From assembly GCA_027579435.1 (NCBI GenBank), contig JANBPK010001503.1, positions 1 through 55,240 on the forward strand: a stretch of 55,240 bases of DNA, read 5' to 3'. The translations under genes were made by a program, and so were the position numbers. Within the stretch, counting starts at the first letter, position 1. Every line of letters starts with the position of its first letter. The notes under the pieces were generated by a model. It worked only from the letters and a program-made list of their open reading frames with translations. It searched no databases and was not told where the DNA came from. The DNA comes from Candolleomyces eurysporus. Taxonomy: Eukaryota; Basidiomycota; Agaricomycetes; Agaricales; Psathyrellaceae. Shown here one piece after another: positions 44,391-55,240 of the stretch.

Positions 44391-46286
44391 ATGATCCGGC
44401 CTTGGAGAATTGCCCAACGAATTGCCCTCCAGTCGCGCCCGTTCTCGAGCACAACATGCTCGAGGTTTGAGAACCTTCCAAAGTCAAACTCACCCATCGT
44501 TTCCAAGCTTGATTTCTTCAATTCTGTCACAGGAAATGGCAGCCAGATCCCCACTTACCGTGTCATCGACGGCTCTGGCAAACTCTTGGAGAGTGCGGAG
44601 CTTCCAGAGGTACCCTTTGTCTTCTTGAAAGCAGAATGCGGCCCTTACTTTGTCCTCGTAGATGGACGAAGCGTTTGCGAAGCGGTTATACGAGAACATG
44701 ATGCTCCTTCCAACTCTGGACAATGTCTTGTACAACGTCCAGAGGCAAGGCAAGATATCATTCTACGTACGAGTCAAGGCTCCTATCCTCCCTTGTACTT
44801 CACTGACGTCTTCCGTAGATGACAGCTGTAAGTCGCCATCTAAGCAAGTTTCTTTTGGGTCCCATTTAAAGTGATTTGCCATTAAAGCACGGTGAAGAGG
44901 CGACAATTATTGGGTCCGCTGCCGGATTAGACAAGGAAGATGAGTAAGTCGCTCGCTTCTCTTCTCCATCTTTTTCAGAATGTTCTAACAGATTTCAAGG
45001 GTGCTGGGTACGTATTACTCACGATACAGGCGGAATTGTGCCTAGGCTTTGTTTCTCTCTGACATGGCACACAAGGTCAATACCGCGAGATGGGCGTTCT
45101 CCTTTGGAGAGGATTCGGCATAGACAATGTCATGGCTCAATGCTTTGGCAATGAAGAAGACTTTTCCGGTAAAGGACGCCAGATGCCTGTCGTACGTCAC
45201 AAGAGGCATTTCATTCCGTACGACATATTCTTACCTGTTTTCCCTTCAATCAACAAAAGCATTTCGGATCTCCAAAGCATCACTTCCACACAATTTCTTC
45301 TCCGCTCGGAACACAGATTCCGCAAGCAGCAGGTGTTGGTTATGCCTTACGCCGTGATCCAAACCGGCGAGGTCGGTCCATCGCTGCCTGTTACTTTGGA
45401 GAAGGTGCAGCATCAGAAGGAGGTTCGTACAACCCATGACATACTTCTCAACTTCTTTTGCTTGGTTCTAACCCAAACTAATGACTTCATATAGATTTTC
45501 ATGCCGGCTTGTTGCTAGCGTCTACCATCCCCTCCCCCACTTTATACATAGCCCGAAACAACGGGTTCGCTATCAGTACACCAAGTAAAGAGCAGTACCA
45601 TGGGGATGGGATTGCTGCACGGGGACCTGGATATGGAATTGATACCATTCGGGTCGATGGAAACGACGTTCTGGCCGTTCTTAACGCAGTGAGGGAGGCT
45701 CGACGCCGGTGCTTGGAGCAAGGGAGGGCAGTTCTCCTTGAGGCTATGTCTTACAGGTAAGGAACAGATTCAACCTTATCACAACTCGGAGTTTTAGCTG
45801 ACCGGACTATTCGTTCCAGGGTAGGACATCATTCAACTTCTGATGATTCCTTTGCCTACCGACCGCGGTCGGAAGTTGAGGATCGTAAACGGATTGATAA
45901 CCCAATCGTTCGTTTCCGCCTGTTCCTTGAAGCCCAGGGCTGGTGGAATGCGGAGGCCGAGGCTGATCTGAAAGCGAGATTGAGAGCGGATGTCATGAAG
46001 TCTTTCAAACGCGCTGAAAATCTCCAGCGTCATGAACTGGGAGAACTATTCAGCGATGTTTATGCTGGAGAACAACCGTGGAACTTGGTTAGTGTTGAAT
46101 CTCCTTACATACCTTCTGTTGAATTTCATTTGGCTTACCAAACTGTCAAACAATTCATAATGATAGGTAGAGCAGAAGGAAGAACTCGGCAGGCTGCTTA
46201 GGAAGTATGGCAACGCTTGGGAGCCATGGAAGAAGGAGCTCTCAAAGTTCAAGAACAACGGCGAGGACGTCATGGGCCGCGTTTAG
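44391..46286 (+). CDS. Branched-chain 2-oxoacid dehydrogenase E1-alpha, mitochondrial
   Basis: Ten exons: 44391-44609, 44662-44766, 44819-44827, 44888-44943, 45000-45007, 45076-45191, 45260-45422, 45495-45756, 45820-46087, 46167-46286 (1326 nt, 441 residues). The start gives a mitochondrial presequence ([20 protein letters not shown]). The protein decarboxylates 2-oxoacids from Leu, Ile and Val together with E1-beta, using thiamine diphosphate. Family features are [25 protein letters not shown], the cofactor motif G218-E-G-AASEG to N247-N248, and [20 protein letters not shown] (S318) corresponds to the main regulatory phosphorylation site of the mammalian enzyme; the second mammalian site is Pro here. 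Exons three and five are only 9 and 8 nt long; both are needed to rebuild YMTAHGEE and DEVLGQYRE. The gene is divergent from the membrane protein at 43935. Confidence 0.95.
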
Positions 46287-47583
46287 TGGACTCGCGTCAT
46301 CTAGTGTTGATATTGGTTGTAGGGACTCAACGTCAGCCATAGCCCGCTGACGTCAATTGTATGGCCAGGGTGGCCGATACGTGCTCTCACACCAACATCA
46401 CCATCTCCTACAACCCCACACATACGGATTATATACACTTACCGCAATACATATTCTGCGACAATTTGATATTTTGATCACAGGCGACTCGTACTCTGGT
46501 TTTTATTTTGATTCCCGTTCACGACTCTCTATAGGTAAGTACGTACAAGAGTAAGCAATTTTTTCTCATTGCGCGCAGGACGTTTTGCGGTTGTTACGAC
46601 CTCCTCCACAAGTCTGCCTGTCTATAGCTGTCCATCTGGTTACCACTACAGCGCTTCTGCCGCGGTGGTGCGGCGTTGGATTCGCCCGCCTTCGCTACAT
46701 ATCGACAACCTCACAACCTGGGATACAATACCCTGCATCCGGACTCAGTTCCCAGTTTCCGGTGCAGGAATATGAATCCAAGTAGCTCGGAGGCAAAATG
46801 GGTGCGAATCTAGAGTCTCCATATCGTCGCTATGATCACCCTCCAGATAATTATGTGGTGACAGCCGGTTGCAGTCCTTGGCGGCGGTGGACCTTCCTGC
46901 GCCCCCTTAGGAGTGGCTGGGAGTCGTCGCCTTCTCTTCAGCTCGAGCGAGCCGCTGAAGGTCGTTGACGACAGGGAGTTGCAGGCCTCCTGGTGTTCAT
47001 CCCTCAAGCTCGATCATAGTGTTACATCGTTCGAAGGATGCCCCTAACTCATGAACGATCAAGGTACGCGTCCTTTCCGACTCGGAAAAGACCCTTTTCC
47101 CCTTGCCCTGGCGCATGAGGACGGATGCATATCTATCTCCAAAATAACATGAACGCAAGAATGAGTTTCTTGGGAAAACTTGTAACTCCTGTGTATGCGT
47201 ATGATTGGAAGTACTCATGAGCGAATAACACGGATGTGACGGAAATTGAGACAGTCAGGTGGGAGACACTTCCTCCGTTGTAGATGAAAAGGGAGCTAAA
47301 CGGTGGCATCTATCGTTCGTACGGATGTAGCTCATCAGACTAGGGAAAAAAAAAAACATAGCTGTCTGTCATTGGTCCATGGATATTAACTTTATTCTAG
47401 ACCTTTGTTCGATTGCGGTGATGTACTTATTCTTACTGTCAACGGGTATTGACAAAGTTTAATAGTAGCTAAGTCTACGGATAGCTTCGTGATTCATATG
47501 AAATGGCATATCCATTCAAACGTTGTGTAGCTGAGGACTAGAACAAAGGTTTCAATGCCTAGGCGCTTTTCTGAATTCTAACA
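46287..47583. other. Long intergenic region without a supported gene
   Basis: About 1.3 kb. Frames of 60-75 codons exist (for example on the minus strand at 46997-47218 and 46810-47007), but they show no domain, and I could not connect them with a convincing splice. An A run of 12 lies at about 47346-47357. The right end is the 3' flank of the ZIP gene. Confidence 0.45.
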
Positions 47584-48859
47584 TTAATGACCGTGTCCCA
47601 TAATCGAACTTAGTGTAAAAGGAATAATCATCCCAACAACAATAAGTGCCACCCTTGAAGGAGGAGTCATTTCCTGCGCGTTGGAATTTTGGTGAGAAAC
47701 GGGCTGGAGAACGGTGGCGACGTATAGAAAGCTTCCGCCCTGCATGTCCCGCCACGATTTCATGTAAGTTTACATTGTATGACGTTGGAACGAGATTGGG
47801 TTATATTACATGCAACGTTGAACGAGTGAGTAAAAAAANCGCGTAAGCCACGAACTGATCACTTACAGAAAGAAGAAGGGCAGTACCGACCCAACCACTC
47901 GACTCGTTATTGCCGAATAGGGAGAGGAGCGTGTAAGAGATAAGAGCGCTCACAGGCGTGGCGGCGCTAAACGCAGCGAGGTACGCCCTGCACTCGTGTT
48001 TGGTCAAATTGAAAGACAGCAAGGATGATGTCAATGCCAACGCCGTGGGCGCTAGTGGACAGGAGGACGAATCATATTCGATCCCGAATTAGTTAATCTG
48101 AAATACTGATTGAACATGAGGGTGGGATCGACAACGCACCTTTGTGGAGCAGCAAGGCGAGGAAAACGACCAATGTGACGCTATTCGTTGCACCATGTGT
48201 CGTCTTGGCAAGTGAAGAGACTCCTAATGCAAGGCCGTCTGCGAGGCTGTGGATCACAAGGCCAATTGTGAGAGCAAATCCTCTTTGGCGGCCATTCGAT
48301 AACGATCCTCCAATTTCGAGTGGCGTCGGGGTGCTCAGAGGATTTCCGACCGAAGATGTCCGTTCCAAATCGTCCAATTCAGCGTCAAACTCCACTTGTG
48401 AAGAGGAGGTCCCACTCAATGCTACCGAAAGTCCATGGTGAGACTCTATGTGATGTGAATTTGGGATAGCGAGTTGTTCTAGGGCAAGCATAAGAATGAA
48501 GCCGACCAAAAGCGAGATTGCTATCTTTGAAGTAGGCACTTCTTTATCCAATGGATTCGCCTCGATAAGATTCTCAATCCCCCTGCCAGGTGACCACGAG
48601 GTTAGTTGGATTCTAAACACCGCAGCCGATTGAAGCGTACTCGGGGATGATTACGCCCAACCCAGCGCCTAGGAGCAGACCCGTGCCAATTGCAGATAGT
48701 CGCTCAACATAGGTTTCTACCAAAGGGGTGATATTCATTCCAGCGCTTGAATAAAGTTGGCATTGACCTACTGGAGAAACCAACAGCGAGAGTCAAGGAT
48801 CCAACCCCAAATGCTGCCGCCCCCAACACAACGGAGAGTACTGCTAGCTGCGTGAACAT
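47584..48859 (-). CDS. ZIP-family metal transporter (SLC39A9/ZIP9-like)
   Basis: Five exons in transcript order: 48859-48772, 48716-48641, 48582-48140, 48051-47867, 47739-47584 (948 nt, 315 residues). ZIP proteins move zinc, iron or manganese into the cytosol. The metal-site helix four motif is HSLADGLALGVSSLAK. Helix five begins LLLHKAPTALALTSSLL. The N-terminus, LAVLSVVLGAAAFGVGSLTLAVGF, forms helix one, and YVERLSAIGTGLLLGAGLGVIIPE with GIENLIEA helix two. A His-rich segment (NSHHIESHHG) and an acidic loop lie between helices three and four. The C-terminus has VALIVVGMIIPFTLSSIMGH, giving eight spans overall. The HSxADGxAxG form and the short length point to the ZIP9 branch, which acts on Golgi or secretory membranes in animals. 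Introns were set by phase and by this pattern. Confidence 0.92.
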
Positions 48860-49084
48860 CGTGGCTTTTNAGNNGCCTAAATACCTCGTGTTCGAGTACA
48901 ACTGTGAACGTGGAAGACAAGAGGTGACCGGTGATGGTCATGGCGAAGTTTCTCCTTCAACGAGCGGTGACGATTCGCGCAGTGCCGCAGCTCAGGGCAA
49001 GCCGGCGGCTATGGAGTCATGTGACTGATTCAGGACTGTGCCAACGTCGACCTCAACGGTGAACAACTCTTCGTCTTCACCGTC
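48860..49084. promoter_or_regulatory. Short divergent promoter region (ZIP / V-ATPase)
   Basis: Only 225 bp separate the start codons of the ZIP transporter (minus) and the V-ATPase proteolipid gene (plus). Three ambiguous bases (48870, 48873, 48874) lie within 15 bp of the ZIP start, so the 5' leader sequence there is uncertain. Confidence 0.4.
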
Positions 49085-49891
49085 ATGTCCCTCTGCCCAC
49101 CGTTCGCTCCTTTCTTTGGCTTTGCAGGCGTTGCCGCTGCGGTGAGCAACTATCCACTGATATTGCCTGAATGTCACTCATGGCCACCGCGCAGATGGTC
49201 CTCAGCAGTACGTTGTACCCTTGAAACAGGCAAAGCATGGCAATTGACGGATTTCGAATTCCAGCCGTCGGTGCTGCGTTTGGGACATCCAAGGCGGGAA
49301 TTGGGATTGCTGGTCTTGGGCAATTCAAGCCAGAGCTGATCATGAAAGTGCGCTGCGCATCGTACCACTCGGAATAGTATGCTAACATGTTGCTCAGTCG
49401 CTCATTCCAGTCGTCATGTCCGGAATCATCGCCGTCTATGGCCTGGTAGTGTCGGTCATGATAGCTGGATCACGTAGGACCAACTCTCTAACGTCTCTAC
49501 GGACCGCGAATCTTATACTCTCTTTGCAGTGTCGCATAATGGATATACCCTCTTCTCCGGCTTTGTGCACCTCGCAGCAGGTCTTGCTTGTGGCTTCACA
49601 GGGCTGGCTGCTGGCTATGCTATCGGCCACGTCGGTGACTCGGTAAGTTTCTAAGGTTGGTTCCAAAACACATCAGTTTAACCAAGATTTCGCAACAGTG
49701 TGTTCGTGCCTACGTGCAAGAGTCGAAAATCTTCGTCGGAATGGTTCTTATCCTCATTTTCGCTGAGGTCCTGGGACTTTATGGGTGAGTGCATTTCTTC
49801 ATCTCAAATCCACAATACTCCAACTATTTCCCACAGGCTCATCGTTGCACTCATTATGAACACCAAGGTATCAGCTTCTCAAACCTGCTAG
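49085..49891 (+). CDS. VMA3: V-type ATPase proteolipid subunit c
   Basis: Seven exons: 49085-49141, 49195-49207, 49265-49347, 49398-49473, 49530-49642, 49699-49784, 49837-49891 (483 nt, 160 residues), the usual length for this subunit. It forms the proton-translocating ring of the vacuolar ATPase. The N-terminus reads [19 protein letters not shown] and is followed by [20 protein letters not shown]. The second half has [40 protein letters not shown] and [20 protein letters not shown]. The essential proton-carrying glutamate is E137 in FAEVLG, the same number as in yeast Vma3. Exon two is only 13 nt long. The protein ends in Cys, as many homologues do. Paralogues Vma11 and Vma16 are longer or differ at the ends, so subunit c is favoured. 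Confidence 0.95.
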
Positions 49892-49984
49892 ATCTTATTA
49901 CTGTATCCTACGCCATTCTATACCGCGACCGAGTTTGAACATGATTAAGCTGGGTTATATCTCATTTGGTAAAATGGCACTCTT

Positions 49985-50761
49985 TTATCGAGAGTCGCGA
50001 GAACGAGAACGACTTCTTGAGCCTGAGGACCCGGAACCGGATGAAGAGACGCTGCGACTGCGCCTACGGGGAGCTTTCCGTCTCCTGTCACGCTCTCTTG
50101 ACCGAGAGGATGCTGAGCTGGAAGATGATGAAGAGTTTGAGTCAGAATCTGAGCTTGAGGAGTCGGAATCTGAGTCTGAGGAAGAACCGCCGTCCGAGGA
50201 GGACGATGACCGTCTACAAGAGTTCAAGCGTCAGGATGATAGGAAGGCAATAAGAATGGCTCTGACAACGAACCTCCGGCGGCGTTTCCTCTCTGGAGAT
50301 GAGTCTCTCTGTTTCTCCTTCCCTTTCCCCTTTTGCTTCTCTTCTTCCTCTTGAGCGCGCTCTTTCTCTTTAGCAGCAAGAATTTGGTTTGCAGTGCCCG
50401 CTCTGGTTCAAGAGAGTATCAGTATCCTAAATTTAAGGGCGTACCGCCATGGTTGTTGCCAGTCGACGGAAGGAAAGGCAACGCACGGTTTCTTGAATTC
50501 CTCTGGTACCTCCACTGAAGGCCTCACTTTAGCGGCCAAACGCGGGTTCTCTAGCTGTTGCGTCCTTGAAGGCCGTGAAATATAGGGTCTGGCCCCCTTG
50601 CATTCATACGTGAAATGTCCTGCGCAAACTCTGGAGTGAACAGAAGCTTTTGTCATGACTGACAACGTCTACATACCTCTTCCCAAGCATTTCTGACACA
50701 CAGTGGATGTTGTCGCCTTTGCGTTATTTGCAGAACGCTTGTGAGGCGCGAATTTCGACAT
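49985..50761 (-). CDS. ZCCHC10-like zinc-knuckle protein with RS-rich tail
   Basis: Four exons in transcript order: 50761-50677, 50619-50487, 50402-50274, 50213-49985 (576 nt, 191 residues). A CCHC zinc knuckle is formed across the first intron: C22-x2-C25-x4-H30-x4-C35 in CQKCLGR joined to GHFTYEC. It is followed by ARPYISRPSRTQQLENP, which closely fits the ZCCHC10 family. The middle is Lys/Glu-rich (LAAKEKERAQEEEEKQKGK), and the last 75 residues are almost purely Ser, Arg and Asp, ending SRSRSRSRDSR. RS tails are typical of nuclear splicing-related proteins. The family is little studied, and an RNA-linked nuclear role is inference. Its stop lies only 94 bp from that of the convergent V-ATPase gene. 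Confidence 0.88.
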
Positions 50762-51153
50762 GGAATGTAGGGAAGAAACTGCTGTATTCAGAACTGGGGC
50801 GAACAGATATCGGGCCGTGTGAACTTTTCCTCGGCTGCTCCCTTGCAGCCGTCCTTTCCTCATGGCCTCCACACGGCTTGTTATTCAACTCCCATGTTCA
50901 TATACTTGAACCCTCTATTTCGTCGACAGCTCCTTGACTCCCTGCAAATATGCTGGCACCCGGAGTCAGGGAAGCTGTGCACAGCGCCGCTTATCCTGCG
51001 CTCTATCCCAATTCGACATAGTAGTCACGTCGATGCTTTCTGACTCGATTTCTCTTCTTCTCCCGTATATCAGCTTGGAGCCCCAAAAGTATCTCAGCAT
51101 TCATTCACACTTCCCCTCCACTCTTCTCTTCAATCTCGGGGAGTAAGGAGGCC
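50762..51153. promoter_or_regulatory. Divergent promoter region (ZCCHC10-like / nucleotidyltransferase-like)
   Basis: A 392-bp gap between two start codons pointing away from each other. No clear TATA box; pyrimidine-rich stretches just before 51154 are typical of fungal promoters. Confidence 0.35.
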
Positions 51154-52468
51154 ATGGGTGGAAGCGCCTTCCACGCACTCTTGGGCAAACAAGCATTTCC
51201 TAGAGTCCCACCTGGGCTTTACAGCACGCTCAAGGCTCGCCTGTTGCCCAAGGTCCGCGAGCTCTACAGCTTTGTCGCCATTCCAGTCGAGGCACCAGAG
51301 AAGATGGACTATGGGGACCTCGATTTCGTAGTCGCCGGACCCAAGCCATGCACCGAGACTGGGGTAGAGCGGGCTGCGATACCCCATGGAATGGTCCAAA
51401 CTGCTTTGGGCGCCAAACATGTCATTCCGATGGATGGAAATAGGACGTCCCACTATGCTGTTCCGATTTCTGTGGACGAATACGAGGTGTTCTTTAACCT
51501 CGTACAGGAAGATTCATTCTCCACCTCAAACCTTGAGATCTTTCTCCAGGTGAGTGTACTTGTTTGCCTTCATCTAGCTGATGGTTCTCCTAACAGACAG
51601 CTGACTCTTGGACCAGGTAGACGTCCATGTTTGTCAAAATGCAGCCGAGTGGGAACGTATTCGGTTCTTTCACTCATACGGCGACATGGGAATGATGTTA
51701 GGGCTAATAACGAGGAGCTTTGGGCTTCGTCTGGGCGAACATGGTCTGAAGGTCCGTATCTTCTTTATGGGCTACCTACATCCACTTGGGCTGCCCAGCT
51801 GACCTTACACCAACATTCTGCCTGTCTCATAGCTTCCCATCCCCAATCAATCTCCGTTCCTCTTAACCGATTCTTTTGACAGAATCTTACCCTTCCTGGG
51901 TCTCTCCCAGGAAACGTTCAACTCTGGCTTCCAAACAAAGACGGAGGTTTTCCAATGGGTAGCTTCTATGAAGCACTTTAATCCTCGTTTCTTCCGTTCA
52001 ACCGGTCCTGGGATGAAGAAGGTCAAGCCAGAAAGGAAGATGTATGCTGAGTTCATCAGCTGGATCGAGCAGGAGTACCTGAAAAACCCTTCTGGAGATG
52101 ATCGATCTCAGAAATCGATGAAGGATCATACAGATATTGATATGATAGCGCAGATGGTTAAATTGGAGGCGCTTGAATACTTTGAGAAGGCATCAGAATT
52201 CCAGGCGCTTATCGAAGCCGACTACACCCGCCAGCGCTTACGGAGCAGTTTCAGCGGGCATCAAGTCCGGGATTGGGCTGATATGGGAAATTATTGGCCA
52301 GGAGTGAAGAAAATAATGGATACGATGAGGGCACAGATGGGTGGCGATGAAGGTGTTTTGCGCTTTCTCGAGGATAAAGGCGAGGAGGAGCTGTGTGCTG
52401 CTGCAATCCGAGTACGGAACGAGTTGGGTTTGATACCCAATTCGGAGCGGCAAGCTAACATTCCATGA
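51154..52468 (+). CDS. Fungal nucleotidyltransferase-like protein, uncharacterised
   Basis: Three exons: 51154-51549, 51617-51751, 51833-52468 (1167 nt, 388 residues). The N-terminal region has VAIPVEAPEKMDYGDLDFVV, whose GDLD resembles the metal-binding GS/GD-x-D element of nucleotidyltransferase folds. VDVHVCQNAAEW then offers a further acidic residue for the site. SYGDMGMMLGLITRSFGLRL follows, then IPNQSPFLLTDSFDRILPFL and a helical C-terminus. This arrangement is known to me from uncharacterised proteins across filamentous fungi. No substrate is known, and catalysis itself is inferred. No signal peptide or membrane segment is present. The first ATG follows a pyrimidine-rich leader; all three exons join in phase zero. 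Confidence 0.8.
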
Positions 52469-54414
52469 ATACAAGACATCACTCAACCCCCGGTGACATT
52501 CAATTTTCCTTTGGCTCACTGTGGTTGGCGCTTGAGTCGGAGTTTGCCCTCCCGGAATGCCCCTACGCTTAGGGGATATTTGAGTGTGGTGTGTCTGAAT
52601 GGGGAAGGTGAAAATGCATTGATTATTGTCTACCATCCATCCCAGCGCTTGTTTTGGTTTTTTAGCCCTGATCTAGGTTCAACTGAGCATCATGTCCGCG
52701 CAGGGGCTGTCAGCCTGGAAGAGAGGCGGCCGTTCACAACGCCGCAGCTCCAGACCCAGCAGCCGGAAGGGCCTCAACCGAGTCGCTGGGGACTGACCCT
52801 GTATGACCGTCATAGCTTGTGGCATACACCCACCTATGCTCGGAGCATTGCGTGAACCCGCTGTGTCATCCCTGTGGCTGAATGTGTCATCCGTTGATTA
52901 TAGTTGCCCAAATTCCGTGCAGTTCGAAGCTGTATTTTGTCATCCGTACATGCTCCTCCTTGTTCCGCCCCGATCAGACCTCGATATGTTGACCTTTTCT
53001 AAGCGAGCCAAACACAAAAGATGTCGTCGATGTCTCAGTCCTTTCGTAAACAAGCGCCTCTTGTACTGGGCGGGCGCCTGTTTATAAACAGCTGCCCATC
53101 TCCTTTCCGCTAACCTGACAAGCATTCAGATCGGAATTATGAAAGATGTCCGATATCCGGAAGGCGTGCCTACATTACATTACTAGCGCTTGGCGCTCCT
53201 ATGATCGTTTATTCGGATGCAGAAGCTACGGAGCTATAATACAACATTAAATCCACGTTTACGTATGGTAGCAAGGACTGTCCTCATCTCAACTATCTAC
53301 TACTACGTCCTTTCATCTATTGGAAAGCACAGCTCATTTCAGTATATCGCACATCTTGTCACTAAGACACCGCTTTTCCATGTATTTGATAGCAACAGCT
53401 GGTGGGATCGCAGTTACGTGTCAGACGATTAGGCGCCCAAGAGCGATCGATCAAGATGAGATTCATGGGAAGATCTCATCCCACGATGTGGTTCTCCCAT
53501 ATAAGCTGATTTACTCTATAGGCAGAGCTGTCCCAAGCTCCCCCACCCCGCCCCTCACACTCCATGAACGGATTCAGCTACAGGACGACAGCTACTTGTC
53601 GTCCTGTCTGAGCCTTGCCCACCCATACGAATCCTCCCCCAAATCCCTTTATCATGCTTTACTATGAACGACTTTTACGAGGTCAGCTCGAGAGGGCGAC
53701 AGCTACTATCCACTCGTCGAGATAGGGTGCTTGTCTCGTCCTGTCTGAGCCTTGCCCACCTATACAAATTCTCTTCTTTTTGTTCTCAAAGTCTCATAGA
53801 AGACCTCAGATGATGTGACGGTTTTGACAAGGCCGTTCAATGGCTTGTTGAGCCTCCTTCCTCTTTTTTTTTTTNCGCAATCTACCCAACTCCGGACATA
53901 ATTGGCGAGAGCATGTTGCTCGATTCAACAAAGCCCTTGGTCTGGGCAGAATGGTTATATGAACTCCAATCTCCACCAATTTCCGTCATGTTTGGAGACT
54001 GACCAAAATGATATTAGGTGATGGTACATACATACACACAGCGGAGGGACCTCCCCTTACCAATACCCCGTCTTACCCGCGGGGATGGTGAATCCTCGAA
54101 AGCGAAACGAGGTAGAAATTTTCAAATCACGCTTAAATTAGTGTTCAACACTAAATTAGGCTCACAAACGTAGGCGGGCGGCGGCGTCGTATTGAATGGA
54201 CGTAACTCATAGGTGCTACGCCCCCAATTCACTGCTGAACGCCCGTCTACTCCCGTTCGGCGCCCAAGCCGAGCCAAGAAGCGGGCGGAACTCACTTCTT
54301 CGTTCCTGCTACTCCCGCCAAAAGGTAGATAGACAGGCTATAAGTAGATACCAATACAAATTCCGAAGCGCCCTACAGGCTTCCATTCTGCTGTCATTTG
54401 TGCGACACATCACT
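52469..54414. other. Gene-poor region
   Basis: Nearly 2 kb with no convincing gene. A 121-codon frame at 52493-52855 has low-complexity composition and no domain, so it is not called. A T run with an ambiguous base lies at 53865-53875. A near-palindrome, TTAGTGTTCAACACTAA, is at 54137-54153. Confidence 0.45.
53583..53773. repeat. Local direct duplication
   Basis: TCGTCCTGTCTGAGCCTTGC followed by CCACC(C/T)ATAC(G/A)AAT occurs twice about 137 bp apart, at about 53600-53633 and 53736-53770. Each copy is preceded by GACAGCTACT. It looks like a small degenerate tandem duplication in non-coding DNA. Confidence 0.65.
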
Positions 54415-55240
54415 TCGACCATCCTCGCCTACAAACTGATCGAACCATCTAAGTACCTCGAAGTGCCATTTCAGGCTAGAACAGAGCGGGGATCAATACA
54501 CCGTCATCGTTGGGGGAGAGAAGAGCCCATACCTATTGCCATGTTTCAAAACCCAGTGGTTTTCATCGGGGAAAATGACAAGGCGACTGGGCACGCCACG
54601 CCTGGAAGAGAAGTTCAGCTATCTACCCGTTGCAAAGAGCGAGATCCGAGTGTAAAACTCACTGCTGCAGCGCATGGAACGCCGCAATGCCTTCTGTTTC
54701 AGGCAGGCGGTAGTCCTTGCTTCCGTGGATTAGAAGTTGCGGAGTAGCCCATTGGTGAACGAAGTTGGCAGGGCTGTATCTGCGAATAGACTAAGTTAAT
54801 ACCGGATCTAACTTCCCCAGAACGTAGGTGGAACCTACTTTTCATTTAGCTTTCGAGCCTTCGCCTCCCAAGGCCTGCGCGTTTGGGGAACTTAAGGTGA
54901 GCAAGAGCTTCAGGTTAAGGGTCGTTAAGTTTATTACCTTCCTCCCCATTCGTGATTGAACTAAGGGGCCGTCGTCAGTCAACGAAATTGCGGCTGTTTC
55001 ACGGGGAACAACCGATCACACTCACGAAAAAGAGTTCATCCGTTGAATAACCATTGTAATTGGAATCGAAGACCTGGCAGGATGTCAATTACCAGAGTGG
55101 GGGGTCAGGGAAGGCCTTCGCTTACTCCGTCGTGACAAACAAGCGCCTGTAGATTGCCTACGATCAAAACATGCGCTGAGAAATTGAGAGGACGGACTGC
55201 ACATGCCTTGAAATTGAACCCGAATTCAGGGTGACCTTGT
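54415..55240 (+). repeat. Dispersed repeat R2, copy b (runs off the window)
   Basis: Inverted copy of 39684-40435. Shared landmarks include AACTGATCGAACCATCTAAG against AACTAATCGAACCATCTAAG, GCCTTCGCCTCCCAAGGCCT, TTTCACGGGGAACAA, and CAAGCGCCTGTAGATTGCCT. The left part is open in the plus frame upstream to 54196, but copy a does not share that leader. The homology is still running at the last base. Confidence 0.65.

Noticed and set aside
46810..47218. Possible two-exon minus-strand gene (73 and 65 codons)
   Set aside because: The pieces overlap slightly in different frames and no GT-AG pair joins them convincingly; no domain.
49935..50354. Plus-strand frame rich in Glu and Leu, 139 codons
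   Set aside because: It is antisense to the last exons of the ZCCHC10-like gene. The minus strand gives an RS-rich tail joined in phase to a real zinc knuckle, so the acidic plus frame is an artefact of AGN/TCN codons.
52493..52855. 121-codon plus-strand frame after the nucleotidyltransferase-like gene
   Set aside because: Low-complexity composition, no domain, and it lies in the expected 3' flank of the preceding gene.
54196..54747. 183-codon plus-strand frame
   Set aside because: Only its second half is shared with the inverted repeat copy at 39684-40435, where the frame is broken differently. It is treated as a decayed repeat and not a gene.
1..55240. CRISPR arrays, operons and bacterial-type features
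   Set aside because: The sequence is eukaryotic with spliced genes. The repeats seen are tandem gene copies, dispersed elements or WD40-type units, with no regular repeat-spacer pattern.

Overview
This window looks like nuclear DNA from a filamentous basidiomycete, most likely an Agaricomycete close to Rhizoctonia. The reasons are many short (about 50-80 nt) GT-AG introns, WD40 and NACHT-ankyrin genes of the fungal NLR type, an expanded F-box family, DUF6699-like and TauD-like proteins, and conserved fungal housekeeping genes. The species is inferred from style and not proven. Single 'n' bases mark uncertain calls. At four places inside genes, dropping the 'n' restores an open reading frame.

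Layout. 1-375: end of a WD40-repeat gene. 1-12.2 kb: mostly conserved genes. These are a membrane-anchored TolB-propeller/amidohydrolase (-), a mitochondrial-type protein of unknown role (+), a TauD-like dioxygenase (-), the RNase P/MRP subunit Pop7/Rpp20 (-) and a PAP2 lipid phosphatase (+). 12.6-23.5 kb: the most interesting block. A 13-exon NLR-like gene (unknown N-terminal domain, then NACHT, then ankyrin repeats) is followed in the same orientation by a second gene. That gene carries the same N-terminal domain and the same intron positions, but ends in a DUF6699-like domain instead of NACHT-ANK. 23.8-36.6 kb: an F-box gene cluster with one divergent pair (C and D) and two tandem copies (E1 and E2), plus gene fragments left by the duplication. 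All four intact genes end in a C2H2-like zinc finger split by an intron. 36.7-41.2 kb: a repeat-rich stretch with a truncated kinase, two dispersed repeat families and a perfect 32-bp inverted repeat.

41.3-52.5 kb: conserved genes again. These are a small basic protein (+), a single-pass membrane protein (-), branched-chain 2-oxoacid dehydrogenase E1-alpha (+), a ZIP metal transporter (-), V-ATPase proteolipid subunit c (+), a ZCCHC10-like zinc-knuckle protein (-) and a nucleotidyltransferase-like fungal protein (+). 52.5-55.2 kb holds no convincing gene, but the end is a second, inverted copy of the repeat at about 39.7-40.4 kb.

Exon models were built by eye from splice signals, reading phase and family knowledge. 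In every multi-exon model the summed exon length is a multiple of three (after removing 'n' where stated), which is good internal support. No homology search was run.
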